A stretch of 64,000 nt of DNA from Sulfurospirillum barnesii SES-3 (GTDB taxonomy: Bacteria; Campylobacterota; Campylobacteria; Campylobacterales; Sulfurospirillaceae): positions 1,488,001-1,552,000 of the forward strand of contig NC_018002.1 of NCBI RefSeq assembly GCF_000265295.1, in the 5' to 3' direction. The notes under the pieces were generated by a model. That model was not told where the DNA came from, did not search any database, and saw only the letters and a program-made list of their open reading frames with translations. This document shows positions 34,951 to 44,596 of this stretch, piece after piece. Numbering within the stretch: position 1 is the stretch's first letter; the number at the start of each line of letters is the position of its first letter. Both the position numbers and the translations under genes were made by a program.

Positions 34951-36069
34951 TTAAACATATTCATAGTCTTTAAAAACGGCTTGAAGCCCCATCTCTAAAA
35001 TATCACGGTGCATATCCGCAACTTCTCGCTCATCGCTTATCTCAAACTGCGCATCACCCCCTTCTTCACCAGAGTGTTTGCCAATGCCAACATTCACACC
35101 TGCTGAAATCTTAGTCGCCGCAATCTTTAACACAGCGTCTCTAAAACCCTTGCGCTCCCTTGTGGAAATTGTAATAGCAGCAAAAGGCAAAAAAAGTCTG
35201 TACGCACACATGATTTGCAACAGCCGTTTTTCGTCCACATCATTGGGCGAGATACCTTTGTTGTTTTTAATGGGTCGTAACCGTGGCACGGAGAGCGCGA
35301 TCTCTGCATGGGGGAACTTTCTTTGCACCAAAGAGGCATGATACGCACAACACAGCGCATCTTTTTGATAATCATCTAACCCAAACAAAGCACCAAAACC
35401 AACTCCTCTCATGCCACCCATCAAGGCTCGCTCTTGTGCTTGAAATCTGTACTCAAAAACGGATTTATTGCCCAAAAGATGCACCTGTGTGTATTTTTTA
35501 GGATTGTAAGTCTCTTGAAAAACGGTGACAAAATCAACACCATGTTCATGCAAGGTCTTATACCCATCAATCGTGGTAGGATAGACCTCAACCCCAATGG
35601 TAGAAAATTGCTTTTTAGCCAAAGAAGCCGCATTAGCAATATACGCAATATCCGAATGCGTTTCACTCTCCCCTGTTAAAATCAAAATTTCCCTCAGCCC
35701 CGTTTTGGAAATAGCTAACAGCTCTTCATGAATTGACTTGTCATCTAAGCGCAATCGTTTAATCGAGTTTTTCGTATTAAACCCACAATAGACACATAAA
35801 TTATCACAAAAATTGGAGATATAAAGCGGCGTAAAAAGCGCTATGCTATTGCCAAAATAGCGTCGTGTCACCTCTTGTGATTTTTGGCACATCAACTCTA
35901 AGCACTCAAGCGCACTTTCACTCAGCAACACCATCATATCCTCAACCGTGATGCTTTGTTTCTCTAAAACCCTTAAAACATCCTCCTTGCTAAATGCAAA
36001 CGTGGCATCTTCTCGTAACGTAAGCACTTTTTTCAATAACGTATCATCAATGCGTTCTAACTGTGCCAT
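34951..36069 (-). CDS. thiH: 2-iminoacetate synthase ThiH (thiazole synthesis)
   Basis: The 372-residue radical-SAM enzyme has the cluster motif NFCDNLCVYCGF (about residues 85-96, Cx3Cx2C) and conserved RERKGFRDAV and GKHSGEEGG segments. It splits tyrosine to give dehydroglycine (2-iminoacetate), the glycine part of the thiamine thiazole. It follows thiG by three bases. As an oxygen-sensitive ThiH rather than ThiO, it points to anaerobic or microaerobic life. Confidence 0.95.
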   Translation of the reverse strand: MAQLERIDDTLLKKVLTLREDATFAFSKEDVLRVLEKQSITVEDMMVLLSESALECLELMCQKSQEVTRRYFGNSIALFTPLYISNFCDNLCVYCGFNTKNSIKRLRLDDKSIHEELLAISKTGLREILILTGESETHSDIAYIANAASLAKKQFSTIGVEVYPTTIDGYKTLHEHGVDFVTVFQETYNPKKYTQVHLLGNKSVFEYRFQAQERALMGGMRGVGFGALFGLDDYQKDALCCAYHASLVQRKFPHAEIALSVPRLRPIKNNKGISPNDVDEKRLLQIMCAYRLFLPFAAITISTRERKGFRDAVLKIAATKISAGVNVGIGKHSGEEGGDAQFEISDEREVADMHRDILEMGLQAVFKDYEYV

Positions 36070-36072
36070 GCT

Positions 36073-36834
36073 CTACTCCAAAAATCCGCTGAGTGGCGAA
36101 CTCGCATCCGCCACCTTTGAAACCCTGCCAAGCCCTGCGCAATACGCCATTCTTCCTGCTTTTATCGCTTCACCAAATGCCTGCGCCATAAGTGCCACAT
36201 TGCCAGAGGTGGCAACAGCGGTGTTAATCATCAAGGCATCCACGCCCATTTGCATGAGTTCACACGCTTGCGAAGGTGTACCAATACCTGCATCAACAAT
36301 AATAGGAAGGTCTATCTCATCGACTAAAATTTGGATAAATTCTTTGGTTAAAAGCCCTCGATTGGAGCCAATCGGAGAAGCCAAAGGCATCACCGCCACC
36401 GCTCCAGAATCCACCAATCTTCGTGCAATGCTCAAATCGGGGAACATATACACCATGGGCAAAAACCCATTTTTTGCTAAAAGCTCTGTTGCATGAATCG
36501 TCTCATAATTATCAGGAAGTAAATACTTCGAATCATTAATACACTCTACCTTAATAAAATCTCCACACCCAAGTTCTCGTGCAATCCGTGCTAAACGCAA
36601 CACTTCGTCTGCATTGCGAGCACCAGAGGTATTGGGTAAAAGCGTAATGCCTTTGGGAATAAAATCCAAAATATTCTCAGCCCCTTCAAAATTGACCCTT
36701 CGTAGTGCCAAGGTAATGATTTGCGCTCCCGCTTTTTCAATAGCACTTTGAATCAACTCCAGTGAAAATTTACCGCTTCCCAAAATGAAGCGTGAGCTAA
36801 ACTCACGCCCTGCTATGTGTAATGTATCGTTCAT
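36073..36834 (-). CDS. thiG: Thiazole synthase ThiG
   Basis: The 253-residue protein has a (beta/alpha)8 pattern and family motifs: SRFILGSGKF, LLPNTSGARNADEVLRLARI, VMPLASPIGSNRGL, PIIVDAGIGTPSQACELMQMGVDALMINTAVA. It joins deoxyxylulose phosphate, dehydroglycine and the thiocarboxylate on ThiS into the thiazole. It overlaps thiF by four bases and is followed closely by thiH. Confidence 0.97.
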   Translation of the reverse strand: MNDTLHIAGREFSSRFILGSGKFSLELIQSAIEKAGAQIITLALRRVNFEGAENILDFIPKGITLLPNTSGARNADEVLRLARIARELGCGDFIKVECINDSKYLLPDNYETIHATELLAKNGFLPMVYMFPDLSIARRLVDSGAVAVMPLASPIGSNRGLLTKEFIQILVDEIDLPIIVDAGIGTPSQACELMQMGVDALMINTAVATSGNVALMAQAFGEAIKAGRMAYCAGLGRVSKVADASSPLSGFLE

Positions 36835-37448
36835 TGTTTCTCCTTTAAACTGCTTTCATAAATACTCAAAACGCACTCTGCCATCAAGGTTGCACAATGC
36901 ACCACCTTATGCGCCATAATGCCATCACTCTCAATGCTCTGCTCCCCAAAGTCTCCGCACACAAAGGCTTTTTCTCCCAAGCGTTTTATGCGCATGGAAG
37001 AGAGCTTTGAGCCTGCCATACCTGAACAGCCGATAACAAACTTATCCTCTTTGATGCGCTCATGAAAGAGCATTGATTTTTCACGAGGATCATCAAACGC
37101 TTCGCAGACGATTTCATAGTCTTTGAAAAGTTCATGCTGATTAAGAGGGGTGATTTTTGTGTTGATGATGGTGACATTGCACAAAGGATTGATGGCTTCA
37201 AGATGCGATTTTAGCGCTTCTACTTTTGCCTTTTTAACATCATGCGTGGTGTAGTGTTGGCGGTTTAGATTGACATATTCCACCACATCAAAATCCACCA
37301 CAAGAAGATTGACAAAGCCTAGTCGTGTCAATAAAACAGCTAAATTTGAGCCTATACCTCCCACCCCAGCGATGGCAACCGTTATGTTTGGAATGGTTTG
37401 TAAAAAAGGGGCGTTTCGTAAACGAAAATCTCTCTCATGCTCCATCAT
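36831..37448 (-). CDS. thiF: ThiS adenylyltransferase ThiF
   Basis: The 205-residue protein has the ATP-binding motif IAGVGGIGSNLAVLLTRLGF (29-48) and the DFDVVEYVNLNRQ motif that activate the ThiS C-terminus. It lacks the CxxC zinc pairs of E. coli ThiF and is about 45 residues shorter, which fits the small ThiF type seen in Campylobacterota. It overlaps thiS and thiG by four bases each. Confidence 0.93.
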   Translation of the reverse strand: MMEHERDFRLRNAPFLQTIPNITVAIAGVGGIGSNLAVLLTRLGFVNLLVVDFDVVEYVNLNRQHYTTHDVKKAKVEALKSHLEAINPLCNVTIINTKITPLNQHELFKDYEIVCEAFDDPREKSMLFHERIKEDKFVIGCSGMAGSKLSSMRIKRLGEKAFVCGDFGEQSIESDGIMAHKVVHCATLMAECVLSIYESSLKEKQ

Positions 37449-37642
37449 CCACCTCGAACAAAACAGATGATTTCAACGGTATCATCATCGTTGAAGAGGG
37501 TGGTTGAAAAAGACTCTTTGGGAATGATTTGGCGATTGATTTCAACAGCAATAAAAGCATCGCTTAGTCCACGCCAGCTCAAAAACTCTAAAACACTTCT
37601 ACCAATAAACGCATTCATCGGCTCAGAATTGATTAACAACAT
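37445..37642 (-). CDS. thiS: Sulfur carrier protein ThiS
   Basis: A 65-residue ubiquitin-like protein ending in the diglycine tail (FVRGG) that carries sulfur as a thiocarboxylate for thiazole formation. It is the first gene of the thi operon, directly behind a TPP riboswitch, and its stop overlaps the thiF start. Confidence 0.93.
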   Translation of the reverse strand: MLLINSEPMNAFIGRSVLEFLSWRGLSDAFIAVEINRQIIPKESFSTTLFNDDDTVEIICFVRGG

Positions 37643-37714
37643 AAACGTCCTTGCGTTTAGCGTTTTTGGGAGTATGTATAAATGTGCAAGAATGAATATA
37701 AAAATGCAGAATTT

Positions 37715-37796
37715 ATCTCCCTACGCTAGTATTATCTAGATACAGGTTAAAAGGGTCAAGGCTTTCGCCTACTCTCAGCTTGCGCTCCCCTGATAA
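37715..37796 (-). ncRNA. TPP riboswitch (THI element)
   Basis: On the minus strand the stretch contains CTGAGAG, then GACCCTTTTAACCTG, then TATCTAGATAATACTAGCG and TAGGGAG, the conserved core of the TPP riboswitch in the right order. It ends about 70 bases before the thiS ATG. When thiamine pyrophosphate is plentiful it should shut off thiSFGH. I see no strong terminator after it, so translation control is the likelier output. Confidence 0.92.
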
Positions 37797-37805
37797 GTGG
37801 GTTGA

Positions 37806-37811
37806 ATTATA
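37806..37811 (-). promoter_or_regulatory. -10 box of the thi operon
   Basis: TATAAT on the minus strand lies ten bases before the first conserved base of the riboswitch, which places the transcript start at its 5' edge. Confidence 0.6.
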
Positions 37812-37972
37812 ACACAAAATTTATAGGCTATAGTTACATACCTAATCTATTAGTCACCGATTTAATATACACATTTGAGATATAAAAAATATCTCTCACG
37901 TCATCAAAGCTCACACTGTGTTGTATGTACATTATCCATAAACCTTGAAATTCACTTTGAAAAATTAAAAGT

Positions 37973-39526
37973 TTAATTTCGACCCCTATTCTTTAAATCT
38001 AATTGAATTGTTGCATATTTATCTGTAATCTCCTTTTTCTTCTCTTCAATATGCACTGTAAAAGATAAATAAATGATAGCTTCCCTCGCTAATTGTGCTA
38101 AAAGGAGTGTTTTTTGTTGAAGTTCATCTTCTGTAATAGCAAAATTTCTATTTCTTTCTTTGTAAGTCTCAAATTTCTCAATATCCAATAGTTTGATAGA
38201 TATAAACTTATGTTCTAAATGATTTCTTATATCATTTATTTTTTGTGCTTCGGGTTCTAAAACTTCAAAAAATTCTTTTTGTTTATCATCAAATAAATCT
38301 TTACTAATTAAATAAAGTCCTCGTAAAGCTAAATTCTCACTTTTGTTAAAAATCTCTTTTATTCCTATTTTTTGACGATTTTCATATTCATACCAAATAT
38401 TTGAGAAATAAATATTATTTTTATTCATATTTAAATAAAAATACTCATTTAAGAAATTAGCAATTTTGTCAAAAATAGAGTAAAACCCTCGAAAAGCTAT
38501 TTTTATTTTTTCAATATTGATATTATATAAATTATAGTTATAGTCATCAATTATAGAAGTTTCTTTGTCATAGTATTTTGGAGTTTTTTCATGTACTCCT
38601 TCAAATAATAAATGCCTATACGATATATACTCTTGTTTAAGTTGATTAAAATTTGTAATGATTTTTGGAAACCCTTCTTCAATGTCTGTCGTTAAATTAG
38701 GTAAATTCAAAGGGTCATGAGTTGAAATATCATAGCTTCCCAAATCATTTAATGGGTTTAAAAAAAGTTTATGTGATAGACACCATTTTCTATAGTTAGC
38801 TTCATTTTTTGAAAATTGTGTTTTATAATTTAAAAAATAATCACTATTTTCTAATTCAGTAGAAGAAAACTGCTCTTCGTACCATTTTAGTTTTGTTAGA
38901 ATATTGTCCTTTTTTTCTTGATAATACTCTTTATCTGGATAGTTCTTTTTCAAATATTCATTTATTATTGATATGGCTTCTTGAAAGTTCTTATAGGCAA
39001 ATTTTATAAAAAACTCTTTATGTCCACCATCATAGTCTAATTCAGAGTAATACTCTAAAGTCAATCCTTTATTTATCAATGCCATAAAATAATTAGGATG
39101 ATTGACGACACTTTTATGCCAAAATTTTAATGCTATCGCTTTGTCAAAATATTTTATTGCATTTATTGTTCTTCCGTAATGGCTAAAAGCATTTCCAAGA
39201 TTTATATAAACTGCTAACTGTAAAGATACATCTAAATTTTCAAACTCTCTTTGCTGAATCGCCTTTCTGAAATAATAAATCTCCTTAAATACTTCTTCTT
39301 GCGCTAAGCTCCAAACTTTCGTTACATTTTTTTCGTGTTCTATTTCTCTAACACCATGCCAAGCGTTGCCAAGTAAATAGTAACTATACGTTTTTTCTAT
39401 AGAATCTTCCATAGTTTCAGTAAACTCAGAATGAATTGCAATAATAGTATTTAATTCATCAATATTATTAACATCACAAGCATTATCAATTATTTGACCT
39501 AATTGATTTAATTGCTGAAAGGTCAT
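37973..39526 (-). CDS. TPR-like protein with a C-terminal HEPN-like domain
   Basis: The 517-residue protein is very AT-rich. Residues about 45-230 look like tetratricopeptide helices (AVYINLGNAFSHYGRTINAIKYFDKAIAL). The C-terminal third is helical and ends with INDIRNHLEHKF, which carries the HEPN-type R-x4-H motif. TPR plus this HEPN type resembles the LA2681-like HEPN family, recalled from memory. Such proteins are suspected RNases in stress or phage response. The sequence shows no palindrome copies inside and no operon partner. The nearest upstream gap holds one palindrome copy at 39573. Confidence 0.65.
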   Translation of the reverse strand: MTFQQLNQLGQIIDNACDVNNIDELNTIIAIHSEFTETMEDSIEKTYSYYLLGNAWHGVREIEHEKNVTKVWSLAQEEVFKEIYYFRKAIQQREFENLDVSLQLAVYINLGNAFSHYGRTINAIKYFDKAIALKFWHKSVVNHPNYFMALINKGLTLEYYSELDYDGGHKEFFIKFAYKNFQEAISIINEYLKKNYPDKEYYQEKKDNILTKLKWYEEQFSSTELENSDYFLNYKTQFSKNEANYRKWCLSHKLFLNPLNDLGSYDISTHDPLNLPNLTTDIEEGFPKIITNFNQLKQEYISYRHLLFEGVHEKTPKYYDKETSIIDDYNYNLYNINIEKIKIAFRGFYSIFDKIANFLNEYFYLNMNKNNIYFSNIWYEYENRQKIGIKEIFNKSENLALRGLYLISKDLFDDKQKEFFEVLEPEAQKINDIRNHLEHKFISIKLLDIEKFETYKERNRNFAITEDELQQKTLLLAQLAREAIIYLSFTVHIEEKKKEITDKYATIQLDLKNRGRN

Positions 39527-39677
39527 TATTGATTCTCCACTATTTTTATCTCATCATTACTCAAATAAATCTTTACATGTAAAAAAAAAGATGTTCAATC
39601 AAAACAAAAGCTAAAAGTTCCAACCCCTGTTCCCTGTAAAATCATTTGTTACAACTTACAATTTAGAGTTCTAATTA

Positions 39678-40382
39678 TTAAACGTCTTCCCTAAACTCTT
39701 TCTCTTCTTGCATCCGATACGTCATCACCAAATTAAAACACAGCTCACTGAGCATCAATAAATCAAACATCGACAAAATCTCTAAAAAGGGCATTCCTTC
39801 ACACAAAGCTTCAAAATCAATCTTACATGTAAAGACATACGCATCATTGGGAGCGCCTAATTCAGGCAGGTTGAGAGCGTATTGAAACGAAAAAGCGATG
39901 TTGGGGTTTCGACTCATTCGGCGAATGCGTTTGAGCGTGCCATCGTAGTCTTTTTCGCTCAAACAAATTTCAGAGTGAATGTTGTGTGAGAGGACATTGC
40001 GTACAAAAGAGAGGATGTCAAAAAAGTTCTCATACTGCTCTTTGAAAAGCTCTTGCATAAAGGTTTTAAAAGAACTCTCAAAACGCAAACTCTCCACCAT
40101 CGCCATACACATGCCTCTAAATGCGTTAAACTCAACAAAATACTCAAACAGCGAAATGGTATCTTTGTCCGTCTGACGAGCATTGATGAGGAGCTCTTGA
40201 ATAATTTGCGCATTGAAGTAGTAGGCTTGTCCCTCTTCATACTTTTTTACCACAAAAAGACTTCTATCGAGTAAATCTTCTGTTTTAGAGAGTTTGCCTA
40301 AAAACTCACCCATATGTAAAAAGTAAAAGTTCTGCTCTACCAAAAGCAGCGCATCATCGAGTAAAACATCATTTGAAGTCAT
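39678..40382 (-). CDS. Helical protein with RN-x3-H motif, coupled to a molybdopterin oxidoreductase
   Basis: I do not recognise this 234-residue, mostly helical protein. It contains FVRNVLSHNI (R-x4-H, HEPN-like) near residue 127. Its start overlaps the stop of the upstream oxidoreductase by four bases, so the two are translated together. One possibility is a cofactor-loading chaperone in the role TorD or NarJ plays elsewhere; another is a true HEPN domain. A palindrome copy is read as FTCK near residue 185. Confidence 0.65.
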   Translation of the reverse strand: MTSNDVLLDDALLLVEQNFYFLHMGEFLGKLSKTEDLLDRSLFVVKKYEEGQAYYFNAQIIQELLINARQTDKDTISLFEYFVEFNAFRGMCMAMVESLRFESSFKTFMQELFKEQYENFFDILSFVRNVLSHNIHSEICLSEKDYDGTLKRIRRMSRNPNIAFSFQYALNLPELGAPNDAYVFTCKIDFEALCEGMPFLEILSMFDLLMLSELCFNLVMTYRMQEEKEFREDV

Positions 40383-42124
40383 CGCACCTTATCCAATCGC
40401 ACTTTGGTCTCTTGATACACCGCACATACTCCTTTTTGGCTCATGAGATGTGGGGTTAAAACATTGCCATTTTTAGCGCCACTGTAAAGCAAAACACAAT
40501 CATCCCGTAAAAAATCACAAGGCATCACCGTATATTCACAACGCCCAGAAGGACTCTGAAGCACCACTTTATCTTCTTGTTCTAAGCCTAAACTTCGTGG
40601 AACATACAGATAATCATCGGTAATAAATTGAGAATTAAGCGACCTGTTTTGTTTGGCACTTAAAAGAAAAAAGCCCTCCTCTTCCAAAGGCTCTTCCTCA
40701 AAATCTTCTAAAAATTCAAACATTCCACTGGGCGTATAAAACCCTTGAGCATAAGGCATATCCTCATAACTTTTTGAAACCAAAAAACCCTCTTTTTGCA
40801 TACTGTTCGAGTCTATCACTTTTTGAAGAATTGCCTCTTCACTTTCTAAAGGCGTGTATCCAAAAGCCTCTAAGAGTTTTTGCGTAAGCGCATACTCACT
40901 GATGCCTATCTCACTCTCCACGATTTTTGGCATTCTCCCCACAAACGGATGCCCGTAGCTGAGTTTTACATCCTCTTTTTCCAAAAACGAACACGCAGGA
41001 ATGACCAAATGCGCCTTTTGTGAGGTCTCATTTTCGTGCAAACCAAAGTAAACCACGCACGAAGCTTTTTTAATTCCCTCTCTTACGCTAAGCGAAGCTG
41101 GCATTTGATTTAAGGGATTGCCCCCTTGAATAAAAACCATCGCATAGTTACCAAAATCAACAATGGGCAAAGGCTCTGTTTGGGCTTTAACTTTAAAAGG
41201 TGCATCAAATCCAAAACCGCTATTGCTCAAATAGCCAATGCCACATCCTTCTTTTCCAAAAAGTCCTAAAAGAGCGCCCAATGCATCAATAGAGCGTAAA
41301 ACACTGTGTCCAAAACGGTACTTTTGAACCCCAACGCCCACTAAAATGGAGACTTTTTGTCCTTGAATCAGCTCCAAAAACGCTTCTATGTGTGCCTCAG
41401 AAACATCGGCTTTAGAGAGTAATTCCTCTTGTGTAAAGCCCTCAAGAAAGTCTCGAAAGGCTTCAAAATTAAGCGTGCGCTCTGCTAAAAAAGCCTTATC
41501 TTCTCCCTTTACATGTAAAAGGGCTTTACACAAAGCTAACGCTAAAAAAAGGTCACCTTTGGGTTTGATTTGAAGAAACAACGCTGCATTTTTTGCAAGG
41601 TCTATTGCCACGGGGTTGATGACAATAAGCGTTTTACCCTTAAGAGAAGGAAGCATATGCGAATTGGTGACAGAGGGATTTCGCCCCCAAATAATCACCA
41701 CTTCCGCCTCTTTTACATGTAAAGGTGAAAGCGCTAAATTTGCCCCTCTTCCCTCACAAATACCCACATCGCCTGCCTCATCGCATAAAGAACCCGAAGC
41801 TAATACCGCTTTATGTTCTGCAAAAAAACGTTTGCTCACCCCTTGCATCACCCCTAAATTGCCACTCCCTTTAAAATAGAGTGTTTGGGAAGGCGCATGT
41901 GTTTTAAGCTTCTCCACCAAAATATCCAAAGCCTCTTGCAGTGAGATACTCTGCCCCAAATAACGAGGCTCTTCAATACGTTCAAAATGGTGATAATGGT
42001 TGAGGTGGTGACACAAATAGCCCTGCGTGATGGGATGGGCTTTGTTTCCTTTGAGTTTTAAATCATCCCCAACAACAATGCTGCATCCATCAAAACAATC
42101 AAGCGGACAGGTTGTTAAACGCAT
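40379..42124 (-). CDS. Molybdopterin-dependent oxidoreductase, compact
   Basis: The 581-residue protein starts with a 4Fe-4S motif (C6, C10, C14 and C38: CPLDCFDGC and GYLC), followed by a GSLCDEAG segment, IIWGRNPSVTNSH, FIQGGNPLNQMPAS, and a C-terminal cofactor-binding domain. This is the NarG/FdhF/NapA superfamily plan but shorter than classic 700-900 residue members. No signal peptide is present, so it is cytoplasmic. Substrate is unknown. Two palindrome copies are inside. The helical protein at 39678 is its only apparent partner; no membrane or electron-transfer subunit is adjacent. Confidence 0.85.
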   Translation of the reverse strand: MRLTTCPLDCFDGCSIVVGDDLKLKGNKAHPITQGYLCHHLNHYHHFERIEEPRYLGQSISLQEALDILVEKLKTHAPSQTLYFKGSGNLGVMQGVSKRFFAEHKAVLASGSLCDEAGDVGICEGRGANLALSPLHVKEAEVVIIWGRNPSVTNSHMLPSLKGKTLIVINPVAIDLAKNAALFLQIKPKGDLFLALALCKALLHVKGEDKAFLAERTLNFEAFRDFLEGFTQEELLSKADVSEAHIEAFLELIQGQKVSILVGVGVQKYRFGHSVLRSIDALGALLGLFGKEGCGIGYLSNSGFGFDAPFKVKAQTEPLPIVDFGNYAMVFIQGGNPLNQMPASLSVREGIKKASCVVYFGLHENETSQKAHLVIPACSFLEKEDVKLSYGHPFVGRMPKIVESEIGISEYALTQKLLEAFGYTPLESEEAILQKVIDSNSMQKEGFLVSKSYEDMPYAQGFYTPSGMFEFLEDFEEEPLEEEGFFLLSAKQNRSLNSQFITDDYLYVPRSLGLEQEDKVVLQSPSGRCEYTVMPCDFLRDDCVLLYSGAKNGNVLTPHLMSQKGVCAVYQETKVRLDKVR

Positions 42125-42151
42125 TTTAACGCCCCTTTGGTGTGTTTAGAG

Positions 42152-42171
42152 AAGGAGACCTAAGTCTCCTT
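42152..42171. terminator. Hairpin between glyS and the oxidoreductase gene
   Basis: AAGGAGAC and GTCTCCTT are perfect eight-base arms around CTAA. It follows the glyS stop by eight bases on the minus strand; a U-run is weak. Confidence 0.6.
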
Positions 42172-42179
42172 GTAAGGGT

Positions 42180-44231
42180 TTAGAGTGTAATCTCTTTAAT
42201 ATCTGCAATCGACTTAAATGCCGTGTAAATAGAGGCGATGAGGTTTTGACGATTGGCTCTTAGCTCAAGATTTTCAGCATTGACCATGACATTATCGAAA
42301 AAAGCATCAATATGTGGCTTGAGTGCAAAAAGTGCGTCTAAATGCGCTTCAAACGTCTCATAGCTTTGCGCATTAACCGCATCAAATGCATCAAAAAGCG
42401 CATGTTCATACGCATTTTCAAAGAGGGCTTTATTGACACTCAATGCTTCATCCGTTTTCATATTTTTAATGATATTTGCCACCCGTTTAAAGGTTGAAAA
42501 CATCTCTTTAAAACCATCGTCTTGAACGATATGTGCCAGTGCTTTGATTTTCAAAGACAAGCGCACAATGTCTCGCTCCCCACTGCTAATCACCGCTGCA
42601 ATAATGGAAGGGTTCACATCGAAAAACTGATACATTCGCTCTAAGAAGAAGCTCTCTAAAAGCGCAAAATCAAACGCTTTATAACCCTGTGAAAGCGCTT
42701 TTAAATCTTTAGAAATATCAAAAGCAATCCCTTGTTCTAAGACAATTTTCACAATGCCATTGACCGCACGGCGAAGCGCATACGGGTCTTTGTTGCCTGT
42801 GGGGATTTTGTTGATGCTAAAAAGCGCAATCAAAGAATCTAATTTGTACGCCAAAGCAACAATGGCACTAAAAAGCGTACTAGGAAGCGCACTCTCCTCA
42901 GAATTTGGAAGGTACTGCTCTTTAAGCGCTAGGGCAAAAAGTTCATCCTCGCCCGCTTCTTTAGCGTAGTAGTAGCCCATAAGACCTTGAAGCTCGGTAA
43001 ATTCATAAACCATTTCACTGAGTAAATCGCTTTTGGCATAGAGGACAGATTTTTCCATAAGTGCATGCAAACTTTGCGCATTTAAACGACTGTGCTGCGC
43101 TAAAAGTTGCTCTTCATACTGCTTGCTTAAGTAAAGCGCTATGGTTTTTTCCCGCTCTGTCTTATCCATCAAAGAGCCTAGCCCATCCAAATAGGTAATA
43201 TCTTTTAGCCCCTCATAGCAAAGCCCTTTTTTAAGGTCATTATCTAAGAAGAACAGTGCGTCTGATAAACGGGCACGAAGCACTTTCTCATTCCCTCTGA
43301 CAATAAGGTCATAATCATCGCTAATGGCATTGGAAACCACAATAAAACGATTGGTGAGTTTACCCTCTTTAAACACAGGGAAATAGCGTTGATTCTCTTT
43401 CATGGAGGTAATAATCACCTCAGGAGGCAAACGTAAAAATCGTTCTTCAAAACTTCCAATTAACGCCGTTGGATACTCGGTAATCGCCACAACTTCAGCT
43501 AAAAGGTCGGTATCAATCTCAATGCTCACACCCTCTTTTGCCTCAATCGCTTTAAACGCATTTAAAATAATCTCTTCACGTCTGCAAGGGTAAAGCACCA
43601 CGCCACGCTGCGCCAAACGCTCAAAATAATCCCCTGCAAACATATACGCAAAAGGCTCATACGAAATGGTACGGTGCGGGTAAGAAAAGGGTGTGGATTC
43701 AACACCAAAAAGAGAAAATGAAACATGTTCATCCCCTAACATACACCCAAACCAGCGAATCGGGCGAATAAAACTCTCTTCCAAAAAGCCCCAACGCATA
43801 GACTTTCCAAAATTTAGTCCCTTAATAAACTGCTCAATCATCTCTTTAAGCAGTGGTTTAGAACTTTGCGCCGCAATGGTTCGTTTGTAGTACAAAACCT
43901 CTTTGCCATCTTTCATGGCAGTAGCAATTTCACTAAACGCTACACCGCATTTTTTCGCAAAGCCTAAAGCCGCAGGTGTTGGTGCGCCATCTTTAAGTGC
44001 AACACTCAGCGGAGCTCCAAAAAACTCTTCTTCACGTGCTCCTTGCTCAGTAGGAAATGCCTCATGCCACAGCACCAAACGACGCGGTGTGTAATAAAAC
44101 TCAAACGCACACGCTAAGGCATTGTTTTCTAAAATATCAAGCCATTGTTTTTCAATTGTAGGGAGTTCTTTCAAAAAGGGAATTGCAGGAAGTTCTTCAA
44201 CACCAATTTCTATCAAAAGGGGTTTGACCAT
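42180..44231 (-). CDS. glyS: Glycyl-tRNA synthetase beta subunit
   Basis: The 683-residue subunit has the family features: LLIEIGVEELPAI at the start, KSMRWG, PTALIGSFEERFLRLPPEVI, NKDPYALRRAVNGIVKI, and the C-terminal anticodon-binding segment (FDNVMVNAENLELRANR). With GlyQ (not in this window) it charges tRNA-Gly. I chose the ATG at 44231, six bases after AAAGG; a TTG at 44237 is adjacent to that site. Two palindromes, 44241 and 44295, lie in the 86-base gap upstream. Confidence 0.97.
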   Translation of the reverse strand: MVKPLLIEIGVEELPAIPFLKELPTIEKQWLDILENNALACAFEFYYTPRRLVLWHEAFPTEQGAREEEFFGAPLSVALKDGAPTPAALGFAKKCGVAFSEIATAMKDGKEVLYYKRTIAAQSSKPLLKEMIEQFIKGLNFGKSMRWGFLEESFIRPIRWFGCMLGDEHVSFSLFGVESTPFSYPHRTISYEPFAYMFAGDYFERLAQRGVVLYPCRREEIILNAFKAIEAKEGVSIEIDTDLLAEVVAITEYPTALIGSFEERFLRLPPEVIITSMKENQRYFPVFKEGKLTNRFIVVSNAISDDYDLIVRGNEKVLRARLSDALFFLDNDLKKGLCYEGLKDITYLDGLGSLMDKTEREKTIALYLSKQYEEQLLAQHSRLNAQSLHALMEKSVLYAKSDLLSEMVYEFTELQGLMGYYYAKEAGEDELFALALKEQYLPNSEESALPSTLFSAIVALAYKLDSLIALFSINKIPTGNKDPYALRRAVNGIVKIVLEQGIAFDISKDLKALSQGYKAFDFALLESFFLERMYQFFDVNPSIIAAVISSGERDIVRLSLKIKALAHIVQDDGFKEMFSTFKRVANIIKNMKTDEALSVNKALFENAYEHALFDAFDAVNAQSYETFEAHLDALFALKPHIDAFFDNVMVNAENLELRANRQNLIASIYTAFKSIADIKEITL

Positions 44232-44317
44232 GATCAACCTTTACATGTAAATAATTTAAGCCGATTGTAACGCAAAGTTGGTTAAATCGTCCTTTTACAT
44301 GTAAAGGTAAAACGCCT

Positions 44318-44524
44318 CTAGCGGTTCGATTTGCACGCTCCAAAAAGTTTGGCAAATAACCAGATGGAAGGACAAAAATCGGTAATCGCCCACACCACAA
44401 TCATGGCAATCACAAAACCAAGTAAAATGGTTCCATAAATCGAGCCAATACTCATAAGATACGTCGCCACCAAAAGAACCCCTGCCATAACAAGACGTTG
44501 AAGTTTCTCAGCACATAACATCAT
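44318..44524 (-). CDS. Two-helix inner membrane protein (DUF2892 type)
   Basis: A 68-residue protein with two hydrophobic helices separated by GSIYG, then TDFCPSIWLFAKLFGACKSN. This matches the YgaP-type DUF2892 membrane domain, including the two cysteines after the second helix. The ATG at 44524 follows AAAGGATAAA. Function unknown. Confidence 0.8.
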   Translation of the reverse strand: MMLCAEKLQRLVMAGVLLVATYLMSIGSIYGTILLGFVIAMIVVWAITDFCPSIWLFAKLFGACKSNR

Positions 44525-44596
44525 TTTATCCTTTTATGTTAGTTATAAGAGAGAACTATAAAAATAAAGGACTTAAAAAAGTGTTATTTTTGTGAC

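Larger units (their letters stand above)
37643..37972. other. 330-base gene-free stretch before thiS
   Basis: This is the only gap over 300 bases. The part nearest thiS holds the TPP riboswitch and its promoter-like box. The remaining 37812-37972 is AT-rich and I see no gene, repeat or RNA in it. Confidence 0.7.
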
